NCBI GenBank assembly: GCA_021768985.1
Contig: JAETTR010000052.1
Location: 1 to 7,172, forward strand
Length of the DNA stretch: 7,172 nt
Source of the DNA: Bacillota bacterium
Lineage (GTDB): Bacteria > Bacillota > Clostridia > Christensenellales > Borkfalkiaceae
Direction of reading: 5' to 3'
The notes under the pieces are model-generated. The model was not told the origin of the DNA and did not search any database. It was given only the letters and a program-made list of their open reading frames with translations. The position numbers and the translations under genes were made by a program. This document shows, in pieces, positions 1 to 6,940 of the stretch. Position 1 is the stretch's first letter. The number at the start of each line of letters is the position of its first letter.

Positions 1-1
1 C

Positions 2-145
2 GGCACGACAGACGCGCTCATCCGTCTTGCGGCGAACCCTGCAGAGAGCGTAGAGGGTTGGAGAGCGGTCGTAACGAAAGCCGCTATTTGCGTCGGCGTG
101 AGCGATCCGAAATGTGTGTTCGATAAGGCGTACGAAAACGATTGA
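2..145 (+). CDS. C-terminal end of an unidentified upstream gene (partial)
   Basis: An open frame runs from the left edge to a TGA at 143-145 and gives 47 residues, starting GTTDALIRLAANPAESVEGW and ending FDKAYEND. The other two forward frames are less protein-like, and the codons (GCG, GTA, GAA, GAT) match those of the three intact genes downstream, so this is probably the true end of a gene whose start lies outside the window. No family motif can be recognised in so short a tail. It is soluble in character, with no membrane segment. It lies 101 bases upstream of the GH3 gene on the same strand, with a strong hairpin between them, so it may belong to a separate transcript or be the preceding gene of the same locus. 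Function is left open. Confidence 0.6.
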   Translation, partial: GTTDALIRLAANPAESVEGWRAVVTKAAICVGVSDPKCVFDKAYEND

Positions 146-170
146 GAAAGACAAATATGGTTTTGTAAAG

Positions 171-205
171 CGGAGTCCGCACCGTTTAAAACGGTGCGGG
201 TTTCG
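171..205 (+). terminator. Strong hairpin between the upstream gene and the GH3 gene, possible terminator
   Basis: Bases 177-186 (CCGCACCGTT) and 190-199 (AACGGTGCGG) are perfect inverted repeats around a 3-base loop, TAA. Pairing can continue outward to 171/205 with mostly G-U and Watson-Crick pairs, giving a stem of about 16 bp. It lies 25 bases after the upstream stop codon, where a terminator is expected. The bases after it (GGTTTCGGT-like, then an A-rich run) are not a proper U-tract, so intrinsic termination is uncertain. It could instead be an attenuator or a protective 5' structure in the leader of the GH3 operon. No convincing -35/-10 pair is visible between the upstream stop and the GH3 start. 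Confidence 0.45.
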
Positions 206-246
206 GTAAAAAAATAAATTGTTCAAACGGACAAACGGAGAAAAAA

Positions 247-2253
247 ATGAAAAAAACACTCAAAGATCTGACGGCGGAAGAAAAATTGCGCCTGATTTGC
301 GGCAAAGACTGTTGGCATACCTGCGACTTCGAGGGCAAGCTTCCATACGTGCGCGTTACCGATGCAAGCATGGGGATTCGTATGCCTGTCAATCCCGAAA
401 GCTGGGATGGTGTAAAGCCGTCGGTTTCTTATCCGTCGCTGCAAATGCTTGCGCACACGTGGGATTTGGATACGGTAAAGACGTACGCGGAATGTGTTGC
501 GGACGATTGTCTCGACTACGGCGCGGATATTCTGCTCGGTCCGGGAGTGACGATTAAACGTTCGCCCCTGTGCGGACGGAACTTCGAGTATTTCTCCGAA
601 GACCCGTACCTCGCGGGCACACTGGCAAAACAGTATATATCGGCGTTGCAGAGCGAGGGCGCGGGTGCGTGCGTAAAGCATTTTTGCTGCAACAACCTTG
701 AATACAACCGCTTACAACAATCGAGCGAGGTTGATGATCGAACGCTCAGAGAGATCTATTATAAACCGTTCGAGATTGCCTGCGAGGCAAAGCCCGTTTC
801 GCTGATGTCGAGCTACAACCGCATCAACGGCGTGTTCGGCTCGGAGTATAAAAAGGGCTACGATATTTTACGAAACGAATACGGGTTCGACGGTCTGATT
901 ATGTCGGACTGGGACGCCGTACGCGACAGAACGAAGGCGGCGCAGGCGGGGTGCGATTTGGAAATGCCCTATCACCCCGAACACTTCGACGCGCTCGTTG
1001 ACGACTTCAAGGCGGGAAAAATTACAGAGGAAGAAATCGATATCTGTGCGCAGCGGGTACTGGACTTAGTGTACCGTTGTAAGGAAATGCAGGAGGGTAA
1101 GAAACGCAAGCGCACACAGGAAGAGCGGATCGCATTTACGCAGAAAGCGGAGGAAGAGGGCATCGTGCTGTTGAAGAACAACGGCGTGCTTCCCCTGAAA
1201 AAAGGGCAGAGTATTTCCATGTGCGGGTGGTTCGCCCGTCCGTGCGCGTACGACCGCAAGAAACCCGAATTGATCAGCGGCGGCGGTTCGGGCTGGGTAG
1301 AACGCATTACTCCCATGTTCGATATGCTCGAAATCATGCAGAGGGTACACGGCGGAAAGCTCAGCTTCGAGCCTGCGTTTTCGGACGACGGGGTAGACAG
1401 CTCGTTTATGATTCCCGGAAACGCCGTGGATAACGCGGCGGAAAGCGACGTAAATATTGTGTTTGCGGGTACGGGCGCGCACCTAGAAAGCGAGGGCGGC
1501 GACAGACAGAGAATGACGCTATGCGACGCCCCCGTACGGACGATTTTAGATACGGCGGCAGTGAACAAAAACACGGTGGTAGTGCTGTTCGCGGGCGCGC
1601 CGATCGATATGAGCGAATGGATAAACGAGGTCGCGGCGGTGGTGTACGTGGGGTTTCCCGGGGAGCGGGGCGGCGAGGCGATCGCAAACGTTTTGACGGG
1701 CAAGGTAAACCCGAGCGGGAAGCTGACGGAGACCTTCCCGCTTCGCTACGAAGATGCTCCCGCATCAAAGGGATATCTGGACAGCAAGGTTACCCGCTAC
1801 GAAGAGGGCTTGGACGTGGGCTACCGCTATTACGATACGTACGACGTGCCCGTGCAGTTCCCGTTCGGCTTCGGGTTGAGTTATTCGGAATTTGAGTATA
1901 AAAATCTTTCGCTGAAAGCGGCGGGCGAAACATTAGAAGTAAATTTTGAAATCGAAAACGCTTCGGGCATAGACGGCAAAGAGGTGTCTGAGGTGTATGT
2001 GCGCGCGATGAGCTCGTATATCTACCGCCCGTATAAAGAATTGAAAGGGTTTGTAAAGACGCTCGTAAAAGCGGGTAAGACGGAAAAGGTGCAAGTCGTG
2101 CTCGGCAAGCGCGCGTTTGAGTATTGGTCGGTTTCGGAAAATTGTTGGAATATCGAGGACGGCATATACGAAATTATCGTGGGTGCGTCGGTTGCCGACG
2201 AAAAATTATCCGCAAAAATCAAAATCAAAGACGGGGAAATTTCCGTTCTTTGA
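247..2253 (+). CDS. Glycoside hydrolase family 3 protein (beta-glucosidase-like), cytoplasmic
   Basis: A 668-residue GH3 enzyme that should hydrolyse beta-linked sugars from the non-reducing end with retention of configuration. The N-terminal barrel domain shows D39 and R45 in TDASMGIR, the block RSPLCGRNFEYFSEDP (105-120), K144-H145 of KHFCCNN, and the nucleophile D221 in LIMSDWDAV. The second alpha/beta domain begins near 301 (AEEEGIVLLKNNGVLPL) and carries SEGGDR at 415-420, where E416 (or E414) is the probable acid/base, followed by GFPGERGGEAIANVLTG from 469. PFGFGLSYS at 539-547 leads into a fibronectin III-like domain, about 559-655. There is no PA14 insertion and no signal peptide, so it should work inside the cell on imported oligosaccharides. 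The start is fixed by GGAG at 237-240, six bases before ATG. It is first of three closely spaced genes, 18 bases before the next. Glucosidase, xylosidase and related activities are all known in GH3, so the exact sugar is unproven. Confidence 0.93.
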   Translation: MKKTLKDLTAEEKLRLICGKDCWHTCDFEGKLPYVRVTDASMGIRMPVNPESWDGVKPSVSYPSLQMLAHTWDLDTVKTYAECVADDCLDYGADILLGPGVTIKRSPLCGRNFEYFSEDPYLAGTLAKQYISALQSEGAGACVKHFCCNNLEYNRLQQSSEVDDRTLREIYYKPFEIACEAKPVSLMSSYNRINGVFGSEYKKGYDILRNEYGFDGLIMSDWDAVRDRTKAAQAGCDLEMPYHPEHFDALVDDFKAGKITEEEIDICAQRVLDLVYRCKEMQEGKKRKRTQEERIAFTQKAEEEGIVLLKNNGVLPLKKGQSISMCGWFARPCAYDRKKPELISGGGSGWVERITPMFDMLEIMQRVHGGKLSFEPAFSDDGVDSSFMIPGNAVDNAAESDVNIVFAGTGAHLESEGGDRQRMTLCDAPVRTILDTAAVNKNTVVVLFAGAPIDMSEWINEVAAVVYVGFPGERGGEAIANVLTGKVNPSGKLTETFPLRYEDAPASKGYLDSKVTRYEEGLDVGYRYYDTYDVPVQFPFGFGLSYSEFEYKNLSLKAAGETLEVNFEIENASGIDGKEVSEVYVRAMSSYIYRPYKELKGFVKTLVKAGKTEKVQVVLGKRAFEYWSVSENCWNIEDGIYEIIVGASVADEKLSAKIKIKDGEISVL

Positions 2254-2271
2254 ATCGATATCGAGGATTAT

Positions 2272-4347
2272 ATGGAATATTGCACGCACATAGAAATTTC
2301 ACAGGGAATTCGCCTGGATCTGTTCACCGAAACTTGTTTCCGCGTTCGCATTTCGCAGTTAGGGGAAGAATGTTTCCCCGTATGTTATGAAATCCCTTTT
2401 GCCGTGGGGCATACCGCAGCATGGGCAACGGTGAATTATACCGCCGATGATCAATCGGACAACACCATGGTCGAAATACGCACTGCGAAATTACGGATTT
2501 ACGTGCGCAAAAACACGGGCAGGTTCATGGTCTATTCTTCGGACGGCACGCGTCTGTATCCCGTCGAAGCACCGAAATTCGGTATGTTTTGCAATCACTG
2601 TATCGTGTTCGATTCGGCAAGTCATTTCAACGAATATAACGCCTGTTCGCGCCACTGCCATTGGTTTTATAATCGCGATACGGGGCTGTACGATATTCCG
2701 CTTGCCGACGATAAATTATTTGATACGTACTTTCTTTGGGGAGAGAACTACAAGGAATGTTACAGGCAATATAACGAGCTGGTCGGTGCGGAACTGATGC
2801 TCTTAAAAAAGGCGTACGGCTATACGCAGACGCAGCACATCAGCGCGCGGGGCACGCAGGAAAAGCTGATGGCGGTAGCAAGCGAACTGCGCGCGCGGGA
2901 TATTCCCTGCGATACGCTGATTATCGACTACGAGTGGGGCGACGGCTCGGACGGCGGCAAGGAGCTGCCGTGGGGAAGCCGCCTCGATTGGTCGAGCGAA
3001 TATAAAAAGCCGCTCTCGCCCGAAGATATGATAAAAGAATTGCAAGCGCTTCACTACGACGTTATGGTTATCCACCATTCCATACCCGCATACGAGGGCA
3101 GAAGCGATGAGGACTGGGTTTGCGCGGAATATGACGCCGAGCTTTGGTGGAACAAAATGCACGGGTTGATGGACGCGGGCATTTGCGGCACTTGGCAGGA
3201 TACGCGCAAGACCGATGTGACCGACGCACGCATTTATGCGGGAATGCAATCTTATTACGGAAAGAGCCGCCGCGCGGCGTTTCTCGGCAATTACGATTTG
3301 TTTTACGAAATGAGCTGGACGAAGGATCAGATGCTTTTACCCGTTCATCAACGCGTCGGCGGCAGAAGAACGCCTTATCGCTGGACGGGGGATATGGCGT
3401 TCAAAAGATGGGAGGATCTGGCGTTTCAGATCAAAGCGATCACGAACGAGCACGCCGCGTTGAAAGGAATCTCCTATCTCACGAACGACTGTATGCGTAT
3501 GGCAAAGCGGGAAATCAGCGTGCGGTCCTGCCAGTTTTTATGTTTCAATTCGGTACTCCGTTCGCATCAGCCCAAGCCGTGGGATACCTCGGACGATCCT
3601 GATTTACTTGCGGAGAGCATGGCGATCGGCAAGGAAAAGACCGCGGAGAAAGAGGCGGCGGAAACGAAAGAGGATAGGGCGCAGGAGGCGATTTTGCGCA
3701 AGTTTATCAAGCTGCGCTATCGGTTGTTTCCGTATCTATACACGCTCGCGCGGGAGACGTACGATACGGGTCTGCCCATGACCCGCCCCTTAATGATCGA
3801 ATTTGAAAACGACAAAAACTGTAATCAAAATCAATATCCGTACGAATATATGCTCGGAAGCAGAGTTTTGGTTGCGCCTGTATGGCACGGCGGCGATACC
3901 ATACAAGTCTATTTGCCCGAGGGCACCGATTGGGTAGATTTCTTTACGGGTGCAATTTATCCCGGCGGAAAGGAAATCGCGGTCGATATATCAAATTTGG
4001 AATACTTTCCCGTGTTCGTGCGCGCCGGCAGCGTGATTCCGTTCGGTGAAGAGCGAAATTGGCTCGACGGTACAGAAAAAATGCTCACGCTTGTCGTGTT
4101 CGGCGAGGGGGAAGACGAGTTTGCACTCTACGAGGACGACGGAATTTCACTCGGCTATCAAAGCGGCGAATACGCCGCTACGAAGATTACCTCCAAAGCG
4201 CAAAACGGAAGGCTTACTCTTACCGTAGGTGCGGCTGAGGGAACTTACAACGGAATGCCGCAGGTGCGGGGAATTGCCGTGTTCTATCAGGGCAAGATTG
4301 AAAAGAAAACCGTACAAAACAGTCAAACGGTTGAATATTCATTGTGA
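2272..4347 (+). CDS. Divergent glycoside hydrolase family 31 protein, specificity unknown
   Basis: A 691-residue GH31 enzyme, expected to cleave an alpha-glycosidic bond by the retaining mechanism. An N-terminal beta-sandwich (about 1-180) precedes the barrel. D219 lies in IIDYEWGDG. The nucleophile is D310 in GTWQDTRKTD and the acid/base is D374 in YRWTGD. RSHQPKPWD (430-438) supplies the conserved Arg and His, and KLRYRLFPYLY follows at 480-490. The C-terminal sandwich shows YLPEGTDWVDFFTGAIYPGG and FVRAGSVIPF, then a distal domain with ALYEDDG. Oddities: the usual DMNE after the nucleophile is DTRK, the usual DIGGF is DCMRM (406-410), the usual RW is RS (418-419), a charged insertion fills about 439-472, and two Cys pairs sit at 107/110 and 125/129. 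There is no signal peptide. GAGG at 2263-2266 lies five bases before ATG. Its place between GH3 and another GH31 gene suggests shared substrate breakdown. Alpha-glucosidase, alpha-xylosidase or alpha-galactosidase are all possible; the family call is firm, the substrate is not. Confidence 0.88.
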   Translation: MEYCTHIEISQGIRLDLFTETCFRVRISQLGEECFPVCYEIPFAVGHTAAWATVNYTADDQSDNTMVEIRTAKLRIYVRKNTGRFMVYSSDGTRLYPVEAPKFGMFCNHCIVFDSASHFNEYNACSRHCHWFYNRDTGLYDIPLADDKLFDTYFLWGENYKECYRQYNELVGAELMLLKKAYGYTQTQHISARGTQEKLMAVASELRARDIPCDTLIIDYEWGDGSDGGKELPWGSRLDWSSEYKKPLSPEDMIKELQALHYDVMVIHHSIPAYEGRSDEDWVCAEYDAELWWNKMHGLMDAGICGTWQDTRKTDVTDARIYAGMQSYYGKSRRAAFLGNYDLFYEMSWTKDQMLLPVHQRVGGRRTPYRWTGDMAFKRWEDLAFQIKAITNEHAALKGISYLTNDCMRMAKREISVRSCQFLCFNSVLRSHQPKPWDTSDDPDLLAESMAIGKEKTAEKEAAETKEDRAQEAILRKFIKLRYRLFPYLYTLARETYDTGLPMTRPLMIEFENDKNCNQNQYPYEYMLGSRVLVAPVWHGGDTIQVYLPEGTDWVDFFTGAIYPGGKEIAVDISNLEYFPVFVRAGSVIPFGEERNWLDGTEKMLTLVVFGEGEDEFALYEDDGISLGYQSGEYAATKITSKAQNGRLTLTVGAAEGTYNGMPQVRGIAVFYQGKIEKKTVQNSQTVEYSL

Positions 4348-4352
4348 AGGAG
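4347..4352 (+). promoter_or_regulatory. Ribosome binding site overlapping the preceding stop codon
   Basis: AAGGAG at 4347-4352 starts on the last base of the TGA that ends the first GH31 gene and lies seven bases before the ATG at 4360. A ribosome finishing the first GH31 gene is therefore placed on the initiation region of the second, which suggests translational coupling and supports a shared transcript. Confidence 0.8.
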
Positions 4353-4359
4353 TACTATT

Positions 4360-6873
4360 ATGGAACAAACTATTTACGGCAATATTCGCGTAGAACTTTT
4401 GAGTGAAGAAATCGTTCGTATCGAATGCGGGAAGAACGGCAAGTTCTGCGATAAAGACACATTCTTTATTCCGAACAGGTCGGGATTTTCGGGCGGCGTT
4501 GCTTACACGCAGGAAGAGGGCGTTGTCTGCTTTGGCGAATACGAGCTGTATCTGCCCGAAAACACAACCTCGCTCAAAGGCGTGCGGTTAGAGAAAAACG
4601 GCAAGAAGATTTATACATACAAAAAACTTGCCAACAGCGGCGAGCTGCCCGCGCTCGATAAGACGCCCGAAGCGTTCGCACTCTCGGATACACCGCACAT
4701 TTTCGTGCCAGAGGGCGGATATTCCAAAGACAGAAAAGGCGAGTTTACGATAGAGGAAAACGTAGAGGATATCTATTTGTTATTATGCGAAAAGGACGCA
4801 AAGAAACTCCGCCGTCTGTACGTGGAGCTTACGGGGCGGAACGAGCTCGTGCGCCTTTCCACGCTCGGCGGCTGGAACAGTAAATATTATGCCTATACCG
4901 AGGAAGAGGCAAAGCAACTGATTTTGGATTATGAAAAGCATGAAGTACCGCTCGACGTCATGGTGATCGATACCGACTGGCGCAGTTGCGAGCATGGATG
5001 GGGTTACGATATCAATACGAAGCTGTTCCCCGACATGAAGCGGTTTTTAGACTTTGCGCATGAACACGGCGTGGAAATCATGTTCAACGATCATCCCGAG
5101 CCCGTAGGCGGCGCGCAGGTATTCGCGCCCGAAGAAATCGAATACCGCGAAAAGAATTTGCTTTCGCTTTTGGAAAAGGGTTTGGATATCTGGTGGTACG
5201 ACCGCAATTGGAGCTCGCACCTCGTATCGCCCACGAAAAGCGTGCGTTGGGAAACGTTCGGACTGTATCTGTTTGCCGACGTTACCCGCCACCATTGGCA
5301 GAAGGTCGCGGGCGATCAAGAAATTTACCGTCGTCCCGTAATCATGGGAAACGTCGTAAACGTAGATAACGGCACCTTCGATAAGATTCTCGACAGCGCG
5401 TCGCACCGTTACAGCATACAGTGGACGGGGGACGTTTTGAGCGATTCCGATTCGCTCGCGCAAGAGATTATTACGATGATTAAAGCGGGAAACGACGGGA
5501 TCGCATATTGCAACGCAGATTGCGGCGGGCATGTCGGCAACCCCAACAAAGAGGGTTTTATCCGTTGGATGCAGTTCGGCACGCTTTCGCCCGTGTTCCG
5601 CCCGCATTGCACCAACTACGTCAAGCGTTGGCGCGAGCCGTGGGCGTACGACGAAGAAACGCTCGATATCGTGCGCGAGTACAACAACTTGCGTTACAGG
5701 CTGTTGCCCGTAATTTACAAAAACGCGTACGAAAATTACGCAACGGGCTTGCCCATTTTTAAGGCGTTGGGTTACGAATATCCGACCGATAAACGTGCGT
5801 TGAAATGCAACGACGAGTATCTGCTCGGCAATAATATTTTAATCAAGCCGATTGCAGGCAGAAACGCCGTAGCGGCGGAAAAGGAATATTTTTCGCAGCC
5901 TGTATTCGCCGTGTATTACAACGGCACGGAGCTCGAAGGCGAACCGATCGCAACGGCAACATACGATTGCCTGAATATCGTGCTCAATCATACCTCGCCC
6001 GAAAAGGGAGTGCCCGTCTACAACTTCTCGGCGCGGTTTACAACGGAAGTGAAGTTCGACAAAGACGTGGAACTCGTCGTACGCTGCGACGACGGGGCAA
6101 CGGTGTGGATCGACGGCGAAAAGGTGTTCGAGGATAAAACGCTGCACTCGGCAATGAATTTTCCCGTGAAGGTCGTAGAAGGGGGCGTGCCGCACAAGGT
6201 GGAAATCGAATATTTCCAAGCGGGCGGCGAAGCGGCGATTGCCCTGTATTACTGCGACGTTAAAAAGGATGATAAAACGGAAATTTATCTTCCAGAAGGC
6301 AAGTGGATAGACGTGTTCAGCGGAAAAGTTTATAATGGCGGAAAGACGGTTTCGCGCCAATACGGTCTGCGCGAAATGCCGCTGTTCGTGCGGCTTGGCG
6401 CGCTGATCCCGCTTGCATACGAGGCGAAGAATACCAAAGAACAGAAGTGGGATAAACTCGTCTATGACTTTTATCCCTGCAAGGAGGCCAGTGACAGCGG
6501 TTATCTCTACGAGGACGATACCGAAACGACGGCGTACAAAAAAGGGCAATTCCGAAAGTGTGCGCATGAGGCGAAGTACTGTGAGAGCGAAAACGCCTTC
6601 GTTATCAAATTGTATGCCGCAGAAGGAAACTTCGAGGGTGAAAAGGCGTTTGAAAAACGTAAAATTACGATTAAGTATCACCTTATAAAGGGTGCGAAAA
6701 AATTGAAGAAAGTCACGGTCAACGGCGAGGATACGGGGTATCTGAAAACGGAAAAGGATCAGTCGGAATTTCCGTTCGGCGTCGGACAGACGACGCCCGA
6801 CGGCGACGCGATCATTGTTCCCGTGAACGTCGATATTACCAAAGACTTTGAAATCAAATGTTACTTGGAATGA
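4360..6873 (+). CDS. Glycoside hydrolase family 31 protein with an inserted PA14 domain
   Basis: An 837-residue retaining alpha-glycosidase of GH31. The N-terminal beta-sandwich (about 1-165) includes SDTPHIFVPEGGYS near 109. The barrel opens at LGGWNSKYYAYTEEE (169-183). D204 lies in VIDTDW, the nucleophile D281 in DIWWYDRNW, the acid/base D358 in IQWTGD, D387 in ADCGGH, R402-W403 in FIRWMQFGTLSP, and H416 in FRPHC. NLRYRLLPVIY closes the barrel. The proximal C-terminal sandwich is split by a PA14-type domain (about 508-632), which is often a carbohydrate-contacting module, and then resumes with IYLPEGKWIDVFSGKVYNGG and FVRLGALIPL. A distal sandwich with YLYEDD follows. The nucleophile region reads WWYDRNW instead of WxDMNE, pointing to a GH31 branch other than classical alpha-glucosidases. 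There is no signal peptide or membrane segment, so a cytoplasmic location is likely. It lies 12 bases after the first GH31 gene but is too different to be a recent tandem copy. Family is firm; substrate is unknown. Confidence 0.92.
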   Translation: MEQTIYGNIRVELLSEEIVRIECGKNGKFCDKDTFFIPNRSGFSGGVAYTQEEGVVCFGEYELYLPENTTSLKGVRLEKNGKKIYTYKKLANSGELPALDKTPEAFALSDTPHIFVPEGGYSKDRKGEFTIEENVEDIYLLLCEKDAKKLRRLYVELTGRNELVRLSTLGGWNSKYYAYTEEEAKQLILDYEKHEVPLDVMVIDTDWRSCEHGWGYDINTKLFPDMKRFLDFAHEHGVEIMFNDHPEPVGGAQVFAPEEIEYREKNLLSLLEKGLDIWWYDRNWSSHLVSPTKSVRWETFGLYLFADVTRHHWQKVAGDQEIYRRPVIMGNVVNVDNGTFDKILDSASHRYSIQWTGDVLSDSDSLAQEIITMIKAGNDGIAYCNADCGGHVGNPNKEGFIRWMQFGTLSPVFRPHCTNYVKRWREPWAYDEETLDIVREYNNLRYRLLPVIYKNAYENYATGLPIFKALGYEYPTDKRALKCNDEYLLGNNILIKPIAGRNAVAAEKEYFSQPVFAVYYNGTELEGEPIATATYDCLNIVLNHTSPEKGVPVYNFSARFTTEVKFDKDVELVVRCDDGATVWIDGEKVFEDKTLHSAMNFPVKVVEGGVPHKVEIEYFQAGGEAAIALYYCDVKKDDKTEIYLPEGKWIDVFSGKVYNGGKTVSRQYGLREMPLFVRLGALIPLAYEAKNTKEQKWDKLVYDFYPCKEASDSGYLYEDDTETTAYKKGQFRKCAHEAKYCESENAFVIKLYAAEGNFEGEKAFEKRKITIKYHLIKGAKKLKKVTVNGEDTGYLKTEKDQSEFPFGVGQTTPDGDAIIVPVNVDITKDFEIKCYLE
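5881..6255 (+). other. PA14-type domain inserted in the second GH31 protein
   Basis: Residues about 508-632 read as a PA14 beta-barrel. It opens with FAVYYNGTELEGEPI, matching the usual start with Tyr-Tyr and a short sugar-contact loop. The middle has FSARFTTEV and then the hallmark RCDDGATVWIDGEKVFED near 575. It ends with VEIEYFQAGGEAAIALYY. The flanking segments, LGNNILIKPIAG before it and EIYLPEGKW after it, are adjacent in ordinary GH31 enzymes, which defines this as an insertion. PA14 modules in glycosidases can shape the active-site entrance and restrict substrate length; that role here is inference. Confidence 0.82.
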
Positions 6874-6891
6874 CTTTATTGCAGGTACGGT

Positions 6892-6924
6892 ATTTTCGAT
6901 TTCCCGATGCGGGAAGTCGGAAAT
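6892..6924 (+). other. Perfect 15-bp intergenic hairpin after the second GH31 gene
   Basis: Bases 6892-6906 pair with 6910-6924 around the 3-base loop ATG. All 15 positions pair, with two G-U wobbles (6896/6920 and 6900/6916) and a GC-rich apex, CCCG/CGGG. The stem begins 19 bases after the GH31 stop and ends just before the next ribosome binding site. The T-run lies on the left arm and the A-run on the right, the opposite of a forward intrinsic terminator, so it is more likely an mRNA 3'-end stabiliser, a processing site or a control of the downstream start. A rho-aided or inefficient terminator cannot be excluded. Confidence 0.6.
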
Positions 6925-6928
6925 GTTG

Positions 6929-6935
6929 TAAGGAG
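6929..6935 (+). promoter_or_regulatory. Ribosome binding site before a GTG start
   Basis: TAAGGAG is a near-ideal anti-16S match five bases before GTG at 6941. It is the main reason to believe that a fourth gene began here on the forward strand, and it identifies GTG as the start. It sits four bases after the hairpin ending at 6924, so folding may affect its accessibility. Confidence 0.6.
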
Positions 6936-6940
6936 AAACC

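Noticed and set aside
142..168. TTGAGA followed about 15 bases later by TTGTAA as a possible promoter for the GH3 operon
   Set aside because: The -10 match is poor, the spacing is short, and the start site would lie just before the hairpin. This is not enough to call a promoter.
972..1703. A 243-codon open frame on the reverse strand inside the GH3 gene
   Set aside because: It is antisense to conserved GH3 blocks including the SEGGDR region. Its Ser/Pro/Thr-rich translation is typical of antisense shadows, and there is no ribosome binding site logic or neighbour to support it.
5839..6681. A 280-codon open frame on the reverse strand inside the second GH31 gene
   Set aside because: It is exactly codon-aligned antisense to strong GH31 and PA14 coding sequence. 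TTA, CTA and TCA codons are scarce in the forward gene, which leaves this antisense register open. The translation shows no family motifs.
2272..6873. Tandem duplication origin for the two GH31 genes
   Set aside because: They share only family-level landmarks. Nucleophile motif, insertions, domain content and length all differ, so they are ancient paralogues or independently acquired, not a recent duplication.
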